Assembly: GCF_032854445.1 (NCBI RefSeq)
Contig: NC_088298.1
Span: 9,597,504 to 9,661,503 of the forward strand
Direction of reading: 5' to 3'
Source of the DNA: Liolophura sinensis
Lineage: Eukaryota; Mollusca; Polyplacophora; Chitonida; Chitonidae
DNA length: 64,000 bases
Shown piece by piece: positions 36,426-49,400 of the stretch; the first letter of the stretch is position 1, and each line of letters begins with the position of its first letter. Made by a program: the position numbers and the translations under genes. The notes below the pieces were generated by a model that saw nothing but the letters and a program-made list of their open reading frames with translations, ran no database searches and was not told the DNA's origin.

Positions 36426-38756
36426 TTACACCGTCAGCTCGTTTTCCTGTTCCGGTCTGGTGTTCACCGTACTTGTCTGCACCCTGTTTTGGCGGATCCC
36501 TATCATCAACAGCAACTCTCTTCGAAACCTACTTCCGGTCAGGCAAAAGAGTACAAAGTTGATGGAGTGGTTTGTGTACATGAGTAAATTCCCGATGGTA
36601 AATGCGAGATTCCACGAAATTTGTTCGTTTTTGTGCTCTTTGTCGTATTCCTCAGCTATTTGAATAATTGTAATTGGAGCAGTGCACAAAAGCGTTACGG
36701 TGGAAACCACAATTAACGTTTTTGTCATTTTAAAAGTCTGACGTCGGAAATTTCTCGTTGCACAGTTGACCGCGTTTTTTCTTTTTAAAATAATGGAGCG
36801 TATTATTAGGAGATTGAAAATGAAAATCATTGAATCGGGTAATAATGAGTAGATCGTGAAATCAATCCATGGCCATATGGCGTGGAAAAAATGTGATGAT
36901 TTTGGTGTTGGAATACAATCCAAGCTGTCTGTTGTAGAATTGTCTTCTTTGCCAAACGTATAAAATATTGCCAGATGGGCGTTGACGAAAAGCATGATCC
37001 CAGAAACTGCGATGACCAATCGCTTGGCAACCTTTTTGCTACAAGTTTTAATTGACATGACTGGGTGACACGTGGAAATGTATCTGTCTATCGTCATGGT
37101 AACCACTATCCAAATAGAAATGTCTGTGCTTAGATAAGTTAAAAAATCCATTAGTTTACAATCCAACCATGCGCGCGCATTAATACCACCTGAAGTGACA
37201 GTCAGTAGAAAGATCGGAAACAAACCGAAGCACAAACAAAATAAATCCGCAACCGAAAGACACGACAGATAGAAACATGTGGTTAACTGGCGCAGGCTTC
37301 TCCTCTGCATCATCACCAAGGATACCGAGTTTCCGACCAATCCGACGAAGAGTAGCATGGGCGCGAAGATTGACTGAAATATGTCGGCTGCCCTCGTGCC
37401 GTTGAAACTAGTTGAAGGCTCGTCTCTGATTGGCTCAGTTCTTAGGAGTGACAGGTTCCAAAGCAAGATGTGGTCTACTTCAGGATCCTGGTCTGTCCCT
37501 GGCAGGCAATGCACACGGCCCCTGGCGACAAATACGAAAAATAATAAATCAGTTACTTAAATGTTGCCTTCTATACATTAGCGACAGTGCACATCCGGGC
37601 ACTTCACTCGCCTTCCGATATCTGCTAGCAGACGACAAGATGAAAATACCATTAGAAGGTATTGTAGTGAAATGAACATTGGAAAACATTCTGAGAACTA
37701 TAAGTGGAATAATAAGTGGAAATTGCAGGATGTTAGATAACAGAACATTCTGTACAACTACAGTCTGGCTAGTTTTTTTTTCTGTGCGAAGCAGTTTGTA
37801 TTAATTTCCAGGCTATTTAGTCATCATTTTCCTTGCTGTGTTTAAGTACTGCACTCTGTCAGACTAGGTTATGCCAGCTGGTCAGTTGCAACAGCATGTA
37901 TCCTAAAGAAGCTCGTAGAGCACAAAAGACTACAGCCTACAGAGTAAATCCAGAGCAGCGACGGCGGCGTGATATATAGTAGCTGGTAAAATGGTCACAA
38001 GTATATAAACACGTCAAACTTGCCCTATTATGTCTAGCCATACTCCTCATAGTGGATGGTCCGCCCTTTACGCTCTCTATACATCACTGCCAATACTAAC
38101 AAGCTGGACCTTTGGGGTCTGTAGGAAGCATCTAGGCTTGTTTAAGCTTAGCCTCACCAATTTCTGTGCAGATGTTGCTAGCGTTGTCAGTGATATTAAT
38201 CGAACGTGGAGAGCACTGCATGTGCTCTAAGGAGTATGATGTCTGTCCCGAAATGAGCACAATTTTTTCTGTTCCCAAGTTATCGGGGCCGATCTGGTGG
38301 CAAAGAAAACCACGCATCATATGAACTATAATAAATCTATAAGAATCCCTTGTTGGCTCAAGTAATTAAGGCCATTGACCTCTGAGGTCACATGTTCAAA
38401 TTGGTTGTGGCTTTGTGTCAGAAGATATGCCACGTGCTTGCCGAAAGGCGGTGGTTTATCTCTGATGTCCTTCCGGTCATGAGTCTAAAAAGTTATCGAG
38501 TTCCACGGGCGTGAAACACCAATCAAATAAATAAAAGGAACAGACTGAGATTAAGTGTTAAACAGTCTTAGATATGTCTTCTGGGCGCTTCTGCTGTGTA
38601 GATAAAGTTCACTTTTAATATTCTCAGTTCTAGAATAACGAAAAAAGATAATAAACAAATATGATATATAAAAGAGAGGGATTCCTTTTTTTTTTGGGCA
38701 TTCAAATGACGATGTGTTGAATAATCTTACCTTCCGAAATAAGACAATTGGTTCAT
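36426..38756 (-). CDS. Class A GPCR, peptide-receptor-like, 2 exons
   Basis: Seven-transmembrane receptor, probably for a neuropeptide; ligand unknown. Exon 2 (36426-37521) holds the whole membrane domain. Its open frame reaches only a GTG at 37514, so the ATG must be spliced on. Exon 1 (38731-38756 from its ATG) reads MNQLSYFG plus AG, and joins in phase to acceptor CAG at 37522-37524, giving 373 aa. Seen: N-glycosylation sites NLS and FNGT before TM1, TM1 GN (N73), TM2 SVAD (D101), cysteines 130 and 211 for the extracellular disulfide, DRY at 154-156, CTAP in TM6. TM7 reads NHSINFVLF in place of NPxxY, then helix 8 GSRFRREL. This TM7 form is common in FMRFamide/TRH-like invertebrate receptors. 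Exon 1 stays open upstream of the ATG, so a longer N-terminus is possible. Class A is firm; subfamily is a guess. Confidence 0.88.
38345..38537 (+). mobile_element. SINE of a further type (D) in GPCR intron
   Basis: Head TTGGCTCAAGTAATTAAGG and ACATGTTCAAATTGG (A/B-box-like), unrelated body, but the tail GTGAAACACCAATCAAATAA is shared with type A. GPCR intron 1 (37522-38730) holds otherwise nothing I recognise. Confidence 0.6.
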
Positions 38757-41188
38757 GATGCTAGGCACAACTCCTATACTCGACGACGTCTCTTTCAGAT
38801 GAAAGCAGTGATGGGAATACAATGTCAAACCCAGGAAGAGGAAAAAGAAAACATCTAGGAAGTTACAGAAGTTGTCATAAATAACTAAATGTATTTATGA
38901 ATTCGACAGCTTTGAATGCATTGGATATCACTTAACTTCAACAGTTTCGTTCGAAAATCCTGTTATTCCGGACGTGCCCACAAAGTTCGTGGCCCACAGA
39001 CGACACAGCATGCACGACCTATCGTTCATCATGAGATGACAAACGCGTACCTTGAATCTAGGATTTCACGCCATTCACTCACTCCGAGTGATTTCCACAG
39101 CTTGATATTCAGCGTAGATGTATACAAAGATGAAGAAGTTGATCACGTGATGAGACAATTCTAGAACGTTTGGTGCATATACTTAAAGGACTATGTATAC
39201 CTAATATTAGCAGATACCCGAACACTGGACGCAAATCATCCACCTGCATTGCTTTATATCCATTCTGTGCACATACAATAAGAATTAAAATTTATGAACA
39301 GAAACCATTAACTACTTGTACGGTAGCTATATAAAATCATGATACGCGTAAAGGTTGTTGGAGTAGGCGACACAATATTCTGCTGTGTGGATGCCTGTGA
39401 ATTATTTATACCAAATTGACGTAACCGACTTCCTGTGAGTCTCCTTATCTACATGACGACGCCTGCTTCAGATATGGCTGAAGCAAAAAGGCACACGGCG
39501 TATATTACCCAATAGGAACATCTGTTTTCATTCTCTGCTGGCCGCTTGCTGCAGGGGAATTCTTCAGCAAGCATTCATCGAGTACTTATCAGATATCTTA
39601 AGCCACCATAAATCAATCGTCTTGAAAACTGTAATTTTCACGCCATGATAGCTACTTCAGCAACGATTTTTACAGCCGATTAATACTGTGGCGGTAATAA
39701 AACTGTCTTAGCTATGAAGAACTATTGTTTCCTCCGTGAAATATAGGGGGTTGCACGAGATATCATCGCACTGACAGAACATTAGCCAGTCCGGCATATT
39801 GGAACAGCGATTTTTCTTTAAACAGAAAAAGGCACTTGGAAATAATTGTGTAATGTGGGTATTTGGGATCACCTCTTGGTATATAATGTCTTTGCGTAAT
39901 AATGTTATACATGAGGATGTAACACATGTTCATTAAATATATTTGCACGAGAATTTGTTCTTTCCATCTAACAAACGTTTTTTTAACGTGGATTTTGACA
40001 TATTTATTTTTAAGATATTCACAAGTATTATCATAATTCAGATTAAATGTATATGTTTGGGTACAATGCAATTAAGTTAACAGAAAGTTAATTAGACATG
40101 CATAACATTTTTATTTAGAATATTATAATACAAAGACGATACATGACCATAAATGCTCACTTTTCTCTTGGTAGCATACAGTTCTGATTTCGAAGTAGGC
40201 CTAACATGTTACATGGCCTTTTGGTGGCCTTTAGGGCTATGCTAGTGCAATTAAATAAACTGTTGAGGTCAGGTGGTAAATATCAGAAATTGTTGAAAAC
40301 AGACCCCAACGTTTAATGTAATTGAACAAGGGCTATAGGAATCCATGTGCTCGTGCACTGAGGAAGCCAATAGGCGGTCTGCTGCAGTCAATGTGGCGGG
40401 ATGTTTTCTGCTGGACAGACCGGAATAATTGCGCCGTAACATTTGTTTTTATTGACAAATTTGTTTCTTTTTCCCTTAATGAGCCCAGGGAAAATAACCT
40501 TGCTGCACAAGGGAATAAACAACTTGCTCTGGTTCACGCTGATCTAGTTAAAATCAGGTTGAAAACGCATAGCCATGGTGTCGTAGAGCATCATTAAAGC
40601 AAGGTACGAGTTTGTTATAACCCTTACATCAATAATAAAAAGAAATTTAAATTTCAGTGTAATTTATGGACCAACTGTGAATGATACAACTCAAGTTTAA
40701 AAGCTAAAACGTTCTTTTAAACCACTTTGTTGTCCATAACTCACGTGTGTAGGTGAGCGAATGTTGTTGCTATTGTTGGAAGCGGTATGTACGGTTACTG
40801 AATTCTACTTCCGGAAAAAGCCCAATGTTTTGTCGCGACACCCGATGACAGGTAAATTCTTATTACACTTATTTATCTCCCATAAATCAGTAATTCTAGT
40901 TTGACACAAACGCAAAAAGTCTGTTCGTTCTTCAAATCAAAACCGCTGGTGGCAGAGGCGAAATCACGACCGTAAACAAAACTTATTGCTTGATTCATGC
41001 TTGCCAGTTTTGTTCCAAACCGTTCAATACTCAGAGACTGAGTCTGAGTGAATGTGATGAAATAATCGTGTCTGCAGACTGGTCATGGGACTCTGGTTGA
41101 AGACAAAGCTGCGTATGACATTAAACGACTGAAAATATTGATCAAAGACAAAGAGAGGCAGCACCATAAACATTACAACTATAGATAT
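38757..41188. other. Intergenic between GPCR and UBE2F
   Basis: Short chance frames only, apart from the possible UBE2F first exon near 40851. The GPCR promoter must lie in its left part, but no core motif is clear. Confidence 0.4.
40780..40851 (+). promoter_or_regulatory. Possible UBE2F first (5' UTR) exon and ETS-like site
   Basis: ACTTCCGG (ETS-like, near 40808) is followed by a stretch ending GATGACAG with donor GTAAAT at 40852. UBE2F needs an upstream untranslated exon because its start codon sits just after an acceptor at 43414. This is the best candidate I see, but only by motif. Confidence 0.25.
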
Positions 41189-41488
41189 TTAAACTAAAAG
41201 AAACCTAAAATATGAAGTAAGGTTCATCATACAGACAACTTAAAGGTGTGCATAAACACACGTTCATTTATTTTTTTTTATAGATTTTTGTGAGGAGAGT
41301 TAAAACCATTTAAACCTTTGAATTCTAAGGGGTTCTTTATGGACCATACTGTCAGAGTTTAGAAACTCACCATAGAATTCAAATAGTTGAATGCCTTTAA
41401 ATAAAAATAAATGAATGTATTTTACACACAGTTTTCATTTGTGGGTATGATGAACCTCACTTCATATTTTGGCTTCCTTTTACTTTAA
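41189..41488. mobile_element. Palindromic MITE with TTAA ends
   Basis: The body 41193-41484 is one long imperfect inverted repeat. The left arm, containing AAATATGAAGTAAGGTTCATCATAC, is matched inverted by the right arm near 41440-41475, and the match continues inward to GAATTCTA pairs around 41319 and 41376. TTAA lies at both ends (41189-41192, 41485-41488), suggesting piggyBac-type mobilisation. No transposase gene lies within. Confidence 0.75.
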
Positions 41489-43420
41489 AGGAAACATAAA
41501 CCTACCTGTAGGTTAACCAGAAGTGTTACTGAACTAACATATGTACCATCGTCACAAATGCTTTCCAGTTCAAAAATGAGTCTGTCCTGGCAATGTTCAA
41601 GTTATCTGGAGCCTTGCTACAACTGCACTCCGCATGAAGCAGAAACGCTGGCAGCCCGCATCCTAATCATACTTTCCCCACATGACTGCTGTAACTCTCT
41701 AGGAACGAAATATTTCCCACTCACTCACCTGGAAGAAAAACAAACACTGGCTACCATGTTTTCACTTGCAGAAATGAACTTTCATTGACTGCACCTATTG
41801 TACCAGCAGCAGAGACGACAAGGTACTTGTCTACTATAACAAGGAATTTGGTGAATCATGAATTGTGAAAATGACAACATGGTGTCCATTTACCTGTTCA
41901 GATGAGCAGGTGGTCGTAGTGGATTACAGGGGTGATTGTAGAGCAGACATCCTCAGTGTTTCTGATTTACGCAGAGCGCAACTGTAGCAAGGCATGGACT
42001 AAATTGAAATGTGCATGTCATTGAACTGAAATCCACGCAGAAAATTTCTATGACCTTTACAGCTCATACCTGGCATTGTATTTGGTATGCACTGATTTCC
42101 TAAGTCGTCTTAAGTGTAGCCCTGTCTAAGTCTTCATTGTTGGACTATCTTTTAGCAGTTAATCCAATTGTTTAAACTTCGGAATTCAGTCCGGACCAAA
42201 TATAGTAATGGTTTCAAGTTGTAAGGAGCAGTCAAATTTTTCATGCAGAGTTTGACTTTACTAGCTTTGAACTCACATACCTGCAACTGCTACAATGGTA
42301 TATCTACTGTCTGTATGGACATTTTGTTTACAAGTACATTCCTGGAACCATATTAAGGTTGTCTTGAACTTCTCAGTTCCCTCTAATTCTTGTTGTTTAC
42401 TGCATCGCCCAAACACACATTTGAAGGTATATTGCAGTTGAAACTCTCACAAAAGACGAAGAGTACTTGGTGGGTAGACTGTTAGGCATTACAGCTTACT
42501 GTGCTGTCATGTTTGATATAACCTGACCATCTTTGGCAACATTTGGCATGGCGATGTTGCATAGGTTCACATTGACTCAGGTTTTGACAGAATAGATACA
42601 TGTAGGTTTGTGAACATTACAGCCCAGTAAAGATACTCTGATGGTTACTGAACTAACATTAGCCCCAAGATCTATTTCTGCTCCTGTCTTTATAATAGGC
42701 TGAAAGTGTATCACAGCAACTGTGGGAATTAATAGTAAACAGTACGCTGTTTCATGCTGAGTCCAATAAGATCTTTTTGAAATAATATCTGGGGTCCAAA
42801 ACACGTGTCAACTGTGGCTCTTACATGTACCTCTCACCTGGCCCTGACCTGAAATATCCCACATATATCCCACTTGACAATTGCAGGCCAACTCGAATTC
42901 ATGATATGGCAAACAAGGGATGCTTGTTTTTGGGTTTAAATTGAATGAGAACTATGTCATAACCCATAACTGTGTTTAACACCAAATGGCTGTGGCCTCA
43001 CCGATGGCTGACTGTGTTGTGAATTTGGGGATGCTGCAAGTTTGCATGATACTGAGTCCTCCCTCGGAATTAAAATACCTGTACATTATGACAGAACATG
43101 CTCACAGCCTCTAAGGCCGTAATAAAAAATGGTTCATTGATCGTAACCTGACCAGTCGCACGAAACATGGGCCGTGATCTAAAAGTTTTTATTGGGATTT
43201 TAATGGAAGTTTATTTATTTTTGTCTCAATGTTAGAATTTAAAAAAGGTAGTAAAACGTGTAGCATTCGTCTGACATCAGTGGGAGTCAGGTTGGATCTT
43301 AATGGAAGTCAGTGTGAGCTTAGATCTGAGGCAGCGTGAAACTGAATTGAATTCAGAGCAGTGCCCTTTACGTGATTATTTATGATGATTTATGGGGTCT
43401 CTTACCTTTTCCAGATCATA
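41489..43420. other. Probable UBE2F 5' intron, no features
   Basis: Would be intronic if the first exon is at or before 40851. Nothing else recognised. Confidence 0.4.
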
Positions 43421-46400
43421 ATGATATCCTTGCACAAAATGCTGAAACAGAAGGGCACTGGCCCACCAAAGAAAGAACCAGATGTGGAAATCAAGAGAAT
43501 GTCAATTCGGGATAAATTACTTGTAAAGGGTAAGTTACACTGTTACGCTTGTATAATTCTATGAACATAAAATATGAATATGTTTAAATGTTGAACGCTG
43601 GTATAATCATTATTTTATGAAGTTTGTGGTATTTATTTTTAATTGACAACAAAGTAACTCCCTAATTCCTGGTCATGTATTTATTTAATTGATTTTTTTG
43701 ATATATCACTCAAGAATTTCTCCCTTTAGTCATGGTGGCCAGCTTTATGAGTGCCCAGCATAAACCATCAACCTTTGGCAAGTTACTGAAAAACTTACCC
43801 GAGTGATATAATGTTTTCCACATCGTGTGGTTTTCAACAACCAATGTAGCCTATCTGTATTAGCGCTGACCTTTTTTCACCCCTTTCGCCTATAGGGCTA
43901 AACCTGTGAGAAATGTTTTAACCATTTTGACAATCATCTAGTCACAACAAAATTCACAAGTTGCCAACAGAAACTGAAAGCAAAGAATTGGATCAATCAA
44001 AAAGTAGCGTGTCACATGCGACTCAGGAGTCTCTTACCATTACAGTCACTGTGAGTTCCTCCAGCTCACACTGGCAGATGCCCGTGGATTCCCCTACCAT
44101 AATGCTGGCCGACATTGAGTAAATGAAATCTTCTTGAGTATGGCATAAAACACCATTCGAATGAATTAATAAGCAAATGTGAAGTTAACATTTACAGCCC
44201 GGGTCCCTTCCCCCAAAATAGGTTTGCTGATAGTAAAACCAGGACAACCAGGGCTAACTTTTCCCGCTCGTGAACTATGTGTGGTGTGGCATTTGAAAAG
44301 GGGAGCAACTGAGGACCCACATATATACATGTAAACACACACAGACATCATGCTTTCCCTAGGTTATTTCCCTTAGTTGGGAACCGCATGTGCACACAAG
44401 TACAGCACCGACACAATATTGTATAAAAGGGAAAATGCCCCTGAAAACTAATATTCTTTATGTATTAGGATGATATTGCTTCACCAAGATGATGACAATA
44501 AGGGAAAACAGTATCACAAAACTGAAATTATGTTCAAAAAATCTGAGAATGGAGGGCTGTAGAGCATGTGGACTGCTTTATTATACCCCGACCTCATATA
44601 GAACTGATTGGTTGGACTCACACTCTTTAATTGATCTACCTGGTCAGTGTATTTTGTTTGTTCAGTACATATCATTGTTATGTTTGTAAACAGAAGTACA
44701 AGAGATGGAAGACAACCTCCCACGGACGTGTCGGCTGAGTTTTGAAGACATCAATCAGCTGTCAAAGTTCCACTTGACAATAACACCTGAGGAAGGTTAC
44801 TGGGAAGGGGGCCGATTTAAATTTCTCATCGATGTTCCAGACGATTATAATATTGTGGTAAGTATGGAAAGCAGAACACTAGCGAGAGCTGTGACAGTTT
44901 GTACAAGTATGTAAATTGACACAGTGAATTGAGAATAATGTATGTTTTTATTTATTTATTTATTAATTTGACATGTTTCATGATTGTTTAGTGTCCTGCC
45001 GACATGACTGAAATCTTTTTTTAGTGATTAGGTGGTCATGTTTACTTATAGTGTGAATTGCAGTAGACCTGCTCATAGTAAATGACTGCCATTTAGGAGG
45101 TCCATTTATACATTCCAAATCCTCTGATTTGTTTTATATCAGTCATTGATATGTGTTTTATTTTCTGTTCAGCTGCCCAGAGTGTACTGTACCACAAGGA
45201 TAAGGCATGGCATATCAGTCATAGATGTGTGTTTTATTTTCTGTTCAGCTGCCCAGAGTGTACTGTACCACAAGGATATGGCATGGCATATCAGTCATAG
45301 ATATGTGTTTTATTTTCTGTTCAGCTGCCCAGAGTGTACTGTACCACAAGGATATGGCATGGCATATCAGTCATAGATATGTGTTTTATTTTCTGTTCAG
45401 CTGCCCAGGGTGTACTGTACCACAAGGATAAGGCATGGCATATCAATCATAGATGTGTGTTTTATTTTCTGTTCAGCTGCCCAGAGTGTACTGTAGCACA
45501 AGGATAAGGCATGGCATATCAGTCATTGATATGTGTTTTATTTTCTGTACAGCCTCCCAGAGTGTACTGTACCACAAGGATATGGCAGGGCATATAAGTC
45601 ATAGATATGTGTTTGATTTTCTGTTCAGCTGCCCAGAGTGTACTGTACCACAAGGATATGGCATGGCATATCAGTCGTTGATATGTGTTTGATTTTCTGT
45701 TCAGCCTCCCAGAGTGTACTGTACCACAAGGATATGGCATGGCATATCAGTCATAGATATGTGTTTGATTTTCTGTTCAGCCTCCCAGAGTGTACTGTGC
45801 CAGAAGGATAAGGCATGGCATATCAGTCATTGATATGTGTTTGATTTTCTGTTCAGCTGCCCAGAGTGTACTGTACCACAAGGATAAGGCATGGCATATC
45901 AGTCATAGATGTGTGTTTTATTTTCTGTTCAGCTGCCCAGAGTGTACTGTAGCACAAGGACATGGCATGGCATATCAGTCGTTGATATGTGTGTGATTTT
46001 CTGTTCAGCCTCCCAGAGTGTACTGTACCACAAGGATATGGCAGGGCATATAAGTCATAGATATGTGTTTGATTTTCTGTTCAGCCTCCCAGAGTGTACT
46101 GTACCACAAGGATAAGGCATGGCATATCAGTCATTGATATGTGTTTTATTTTCTGTTCAGCCTTCCAGAGTGTACTGTACCACAAGGATATGGCATGGCA
46201 TATCAGTCATAGATATGTGTTTTATTTTCTGTACAGCCTCCCAGGGTGTACTGTACCACAGGGATATGGCATGATATATCAGTCATAGATATGTGTTTTA
46301 TTTTCTGTACAGCCTTCCAGAGTGTACTGTACCACAAGGATATGGCATGGCATATCAGTCATTGATATGTGTTTTTTTTCTGTACAGCCTCCCAGAGTGT

Positions 46401-49400
46401 ACTGTAGCACAAGGATATGGTATAGCATATCAGTCATAGATATGTGTTTTATTTTCTGTTCAGCCTCCCAGAGTGTACTGTACCACAAGGATATGGCATG
46501 GCATATCAGTCATAGATATGTGTTTTATTTTCTGTACAGCCTCCCAGGGTGTACTGTACCACAGGGATATGGCATGATATATCAGTCATAGATATGTGTT
46601 TTATTTTCTGTACAGCCTTCCAGAGTGTACTGTACCACAAGGATATGGCATGGCATATCAGTCATTGATATGTGTTTTTTTTTCTGTACAGCCTCCCAGA
46701 GTGTACTGTAGCACAAGGATATGGTATAGCATATCAGTCATAGATATGTGTTTTATTTTCTGTACAGCCTCCCAGGGTGTACTGTACCACAAGGATATGG
46801 CATGGCATATCCGTCATTGATATGTGTTTGATTTTCTGTACAGCCTCCTAGGGTGTACTGTACCACAAGGATATGGCATGGCATATCAGTCATTGATATG
46901 TGTTTTATTTTCTGTACAGCCTCCCAGGGTGTGCTGTACCACAAGGATATGGCATGGCATATCAGTCATTGATATGTGTTTTATTTTCTGTACAGCCTCC
47001 CAGGGTGTACTGTACCACAAGGATATGGCATGGCATATCAGTCATTGATATGTGTTTTATTTTCTGTACAGCCTCCCAGGGTGTACTGTACCACAAGGAT
47101 ATGGCAGGGCATATCAGTCATAGATATGTGTGTTATTTTCTGTTCAGCCTCCCAGAGTGTACTGTACCACAAGGATATGGCATGGCATATCAGTCATTGA
47201 TATGTGTTTTATTTTCTGTACAGCCTCCTAGGGTGTACTGTACCACAAGGATATGGCATGGCATATCAGTCATTGATATGTGTTTTATTTTCTGTTAAGC
47301 CTCCCAGGGTGTACTGTACCACAAGGATATGGCAGGGCATATCAGTCATAGATATGTGTTTTATTTTTTTTTTCAGCCTCTCAGAGTGTACTGTACTGTA
47401 CCACAAGGATATGGCATAGCATATCAGTCATAGATATGTGTTTTATTTTCTGTTAAGCCTCCCAGGGTGTACTGTACCACAAGGATAAGGCATGGCATAT
47501 AAGTCATAGATATGTGTTTTATTTTCTGTTAAGCCTCCCAGAGTGTACTGTACCACAAGGATATGGCATGGCATATCAGTCATAGATATGTGTTTTATTT
47601 TCTGTTAAGCCTCCCAGAGTGTACTGTACCACAAGGATATGGCATAGCATATCAGTCATAGATATGTGTTTTATTTTCTGTACAGCCTCCCAGAGTGTAC
47701 TGTACCACAAGGATATGGCATGGCATATCAGTCATAGATATGTGTTTTATTTTCTGTACAGCCTCCCAGAGTGTACTGTACCACAAGGATATGGCATGGC
47801 ATATCAGTCATTGATATGTGTTTTATTTTCTGTACAGCCTCCCAGGGTGAGTGAGTGAGTGCTTGGGGTTTAACGTCGTACTCAACAATTTTTCAGTCAT
47901 ATGACGACGAAGGAATCATTAGGGTGCATGCACGTGTAATGTGCCTCCTTGTTGCAGGACGGATTTCCACCGCTCTTTTATTTAGTGCTGCATCACTGAG
48001 ACGACTTACCGAAGGCAAGTAAGCCGCCCCGCCCGAGCCATTATACTGATACGGGTCAACCAGTCGTTGCACTATCCCCTTCATGCTGAACGCCAAGCGA
48101 GGAAGTTACAACTTCCTCTTTTAAAGTCTTAGGTGTGACTCGAACAAGGATTGATCCTGGATCTACCGGTCCTGAAGCGGACGCTCTACCAACTGTGCTA
48201 TCCGGGCCGGTCGCCTCCCAGGGTGTACTGTACCACAAGGATATGGCAGGGCATATCAGTCATAGATATGTGTTTTATTTTCTGTTCAGCCTCCCAGAGT
48301 GTACTGTACCACAAGGATATGGCATGGCATATCCGTCATTGATATGTGTTTTATTTTCTGTACAGCCTCCCAGGGTGTACTGTACCACAAGGATATGGCA
48401 TGGCATATCAGTCATAGATATGTGTTTTATTTTCTGTTCAGCCTCCCAGGGTGTACTGTACCACAAGGATATGGCATGGCATATCCGTCATTGATATGTG
48501 TTTTATTTTCTGTACAGCCTCCCAGGGTGTACTGTACCACAAGGATATGGCATGGCATATCAGTCATTGATATGTGTTTTATTTTCTGTACAGCCTCCCA
48601 GGGTGTACTGTACCACAAGGATATGGCATGGCATATCCGTCATTGATATGTGTTTGATTTTCTGTACAGCCTCCTAGGGTGTACTGTACCACAAGGATAT
48701 GGCATGGCATATCAGTCATTGATATGTGTTTTATTTTCTGTACAGCCTCCCAGGGTGTACTGTACCACAAGGATATGGCATGGCATATCAGTCATTGATA
48801 TGTGTTTTATTTTCTGTACAGCCTCCCAGGGTGTACTGTACCACAAGGATATGGCATGGCATATCAGTCATTGATATGTGTTTTATTTTCTGTACAGCCT
48901 CCCAGGGTGTACTGTACCACAAGGATATGGCATGGCATATCTGTCATTGATATGTGTTTTATTTTCTGTACAGCCTCCCAGGGTGTACTGTACCACAAGG
49001 ATATGGCAGGGCATATCAGTCATTGATATGTGTTTTATTTTCTGTTCAGCCTCCCAGAGTGTACTGTACCACAAGGATATGGCATGGCATATCCGTCATT
49101 GATATGTGTTTTATTTTCTGTACAGCCTCCCAGGGTGTACTGTACCACAAGGATATGGCAGGGCATATCAGTCATTGATATGTGTTTTATTTTCTGTTCA
49201 GCCTCCCAGGGTGTACTGTACCACAAGGATATGGCATCCCAATATAGATGAGAATGGAGAAGTCTGTCTGAGCCTCTTGAGACAAAACTCATTAGATAGT
49301 ACGGGTAAGTATATTTTCAGAGATCTGAGAAGGATTCCACGTAGCTGATTGAAGTAAAAATTTGGTATATGATTTCAGAGCCTTTTAAGTATTTTGGGGC

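Noticed and set aside
36426-37514. Intronless GPCR starting at 37514
   Set aside because: The codon there is GTG; a spliced ATG exon in the right phase exists upstream.
39763-40071. 102-codon minus frame as a gene
   Set aside because: AT-rich chance frame without family signal.
45127-49237. CRISPR array
   Set aside because: Direct repeats without unique spacers, in an intron of an animal gene; units are contiguous and homologous throughout.
45146-49348. Dozens of open frames of 60-132 codons ([18 protein letters not shown] type) on both strands
   Set aside because: They follow from the 76-bp repeat of the UBE2F junction; they have no independent start context or family and mostly end in the intron part of the unit.
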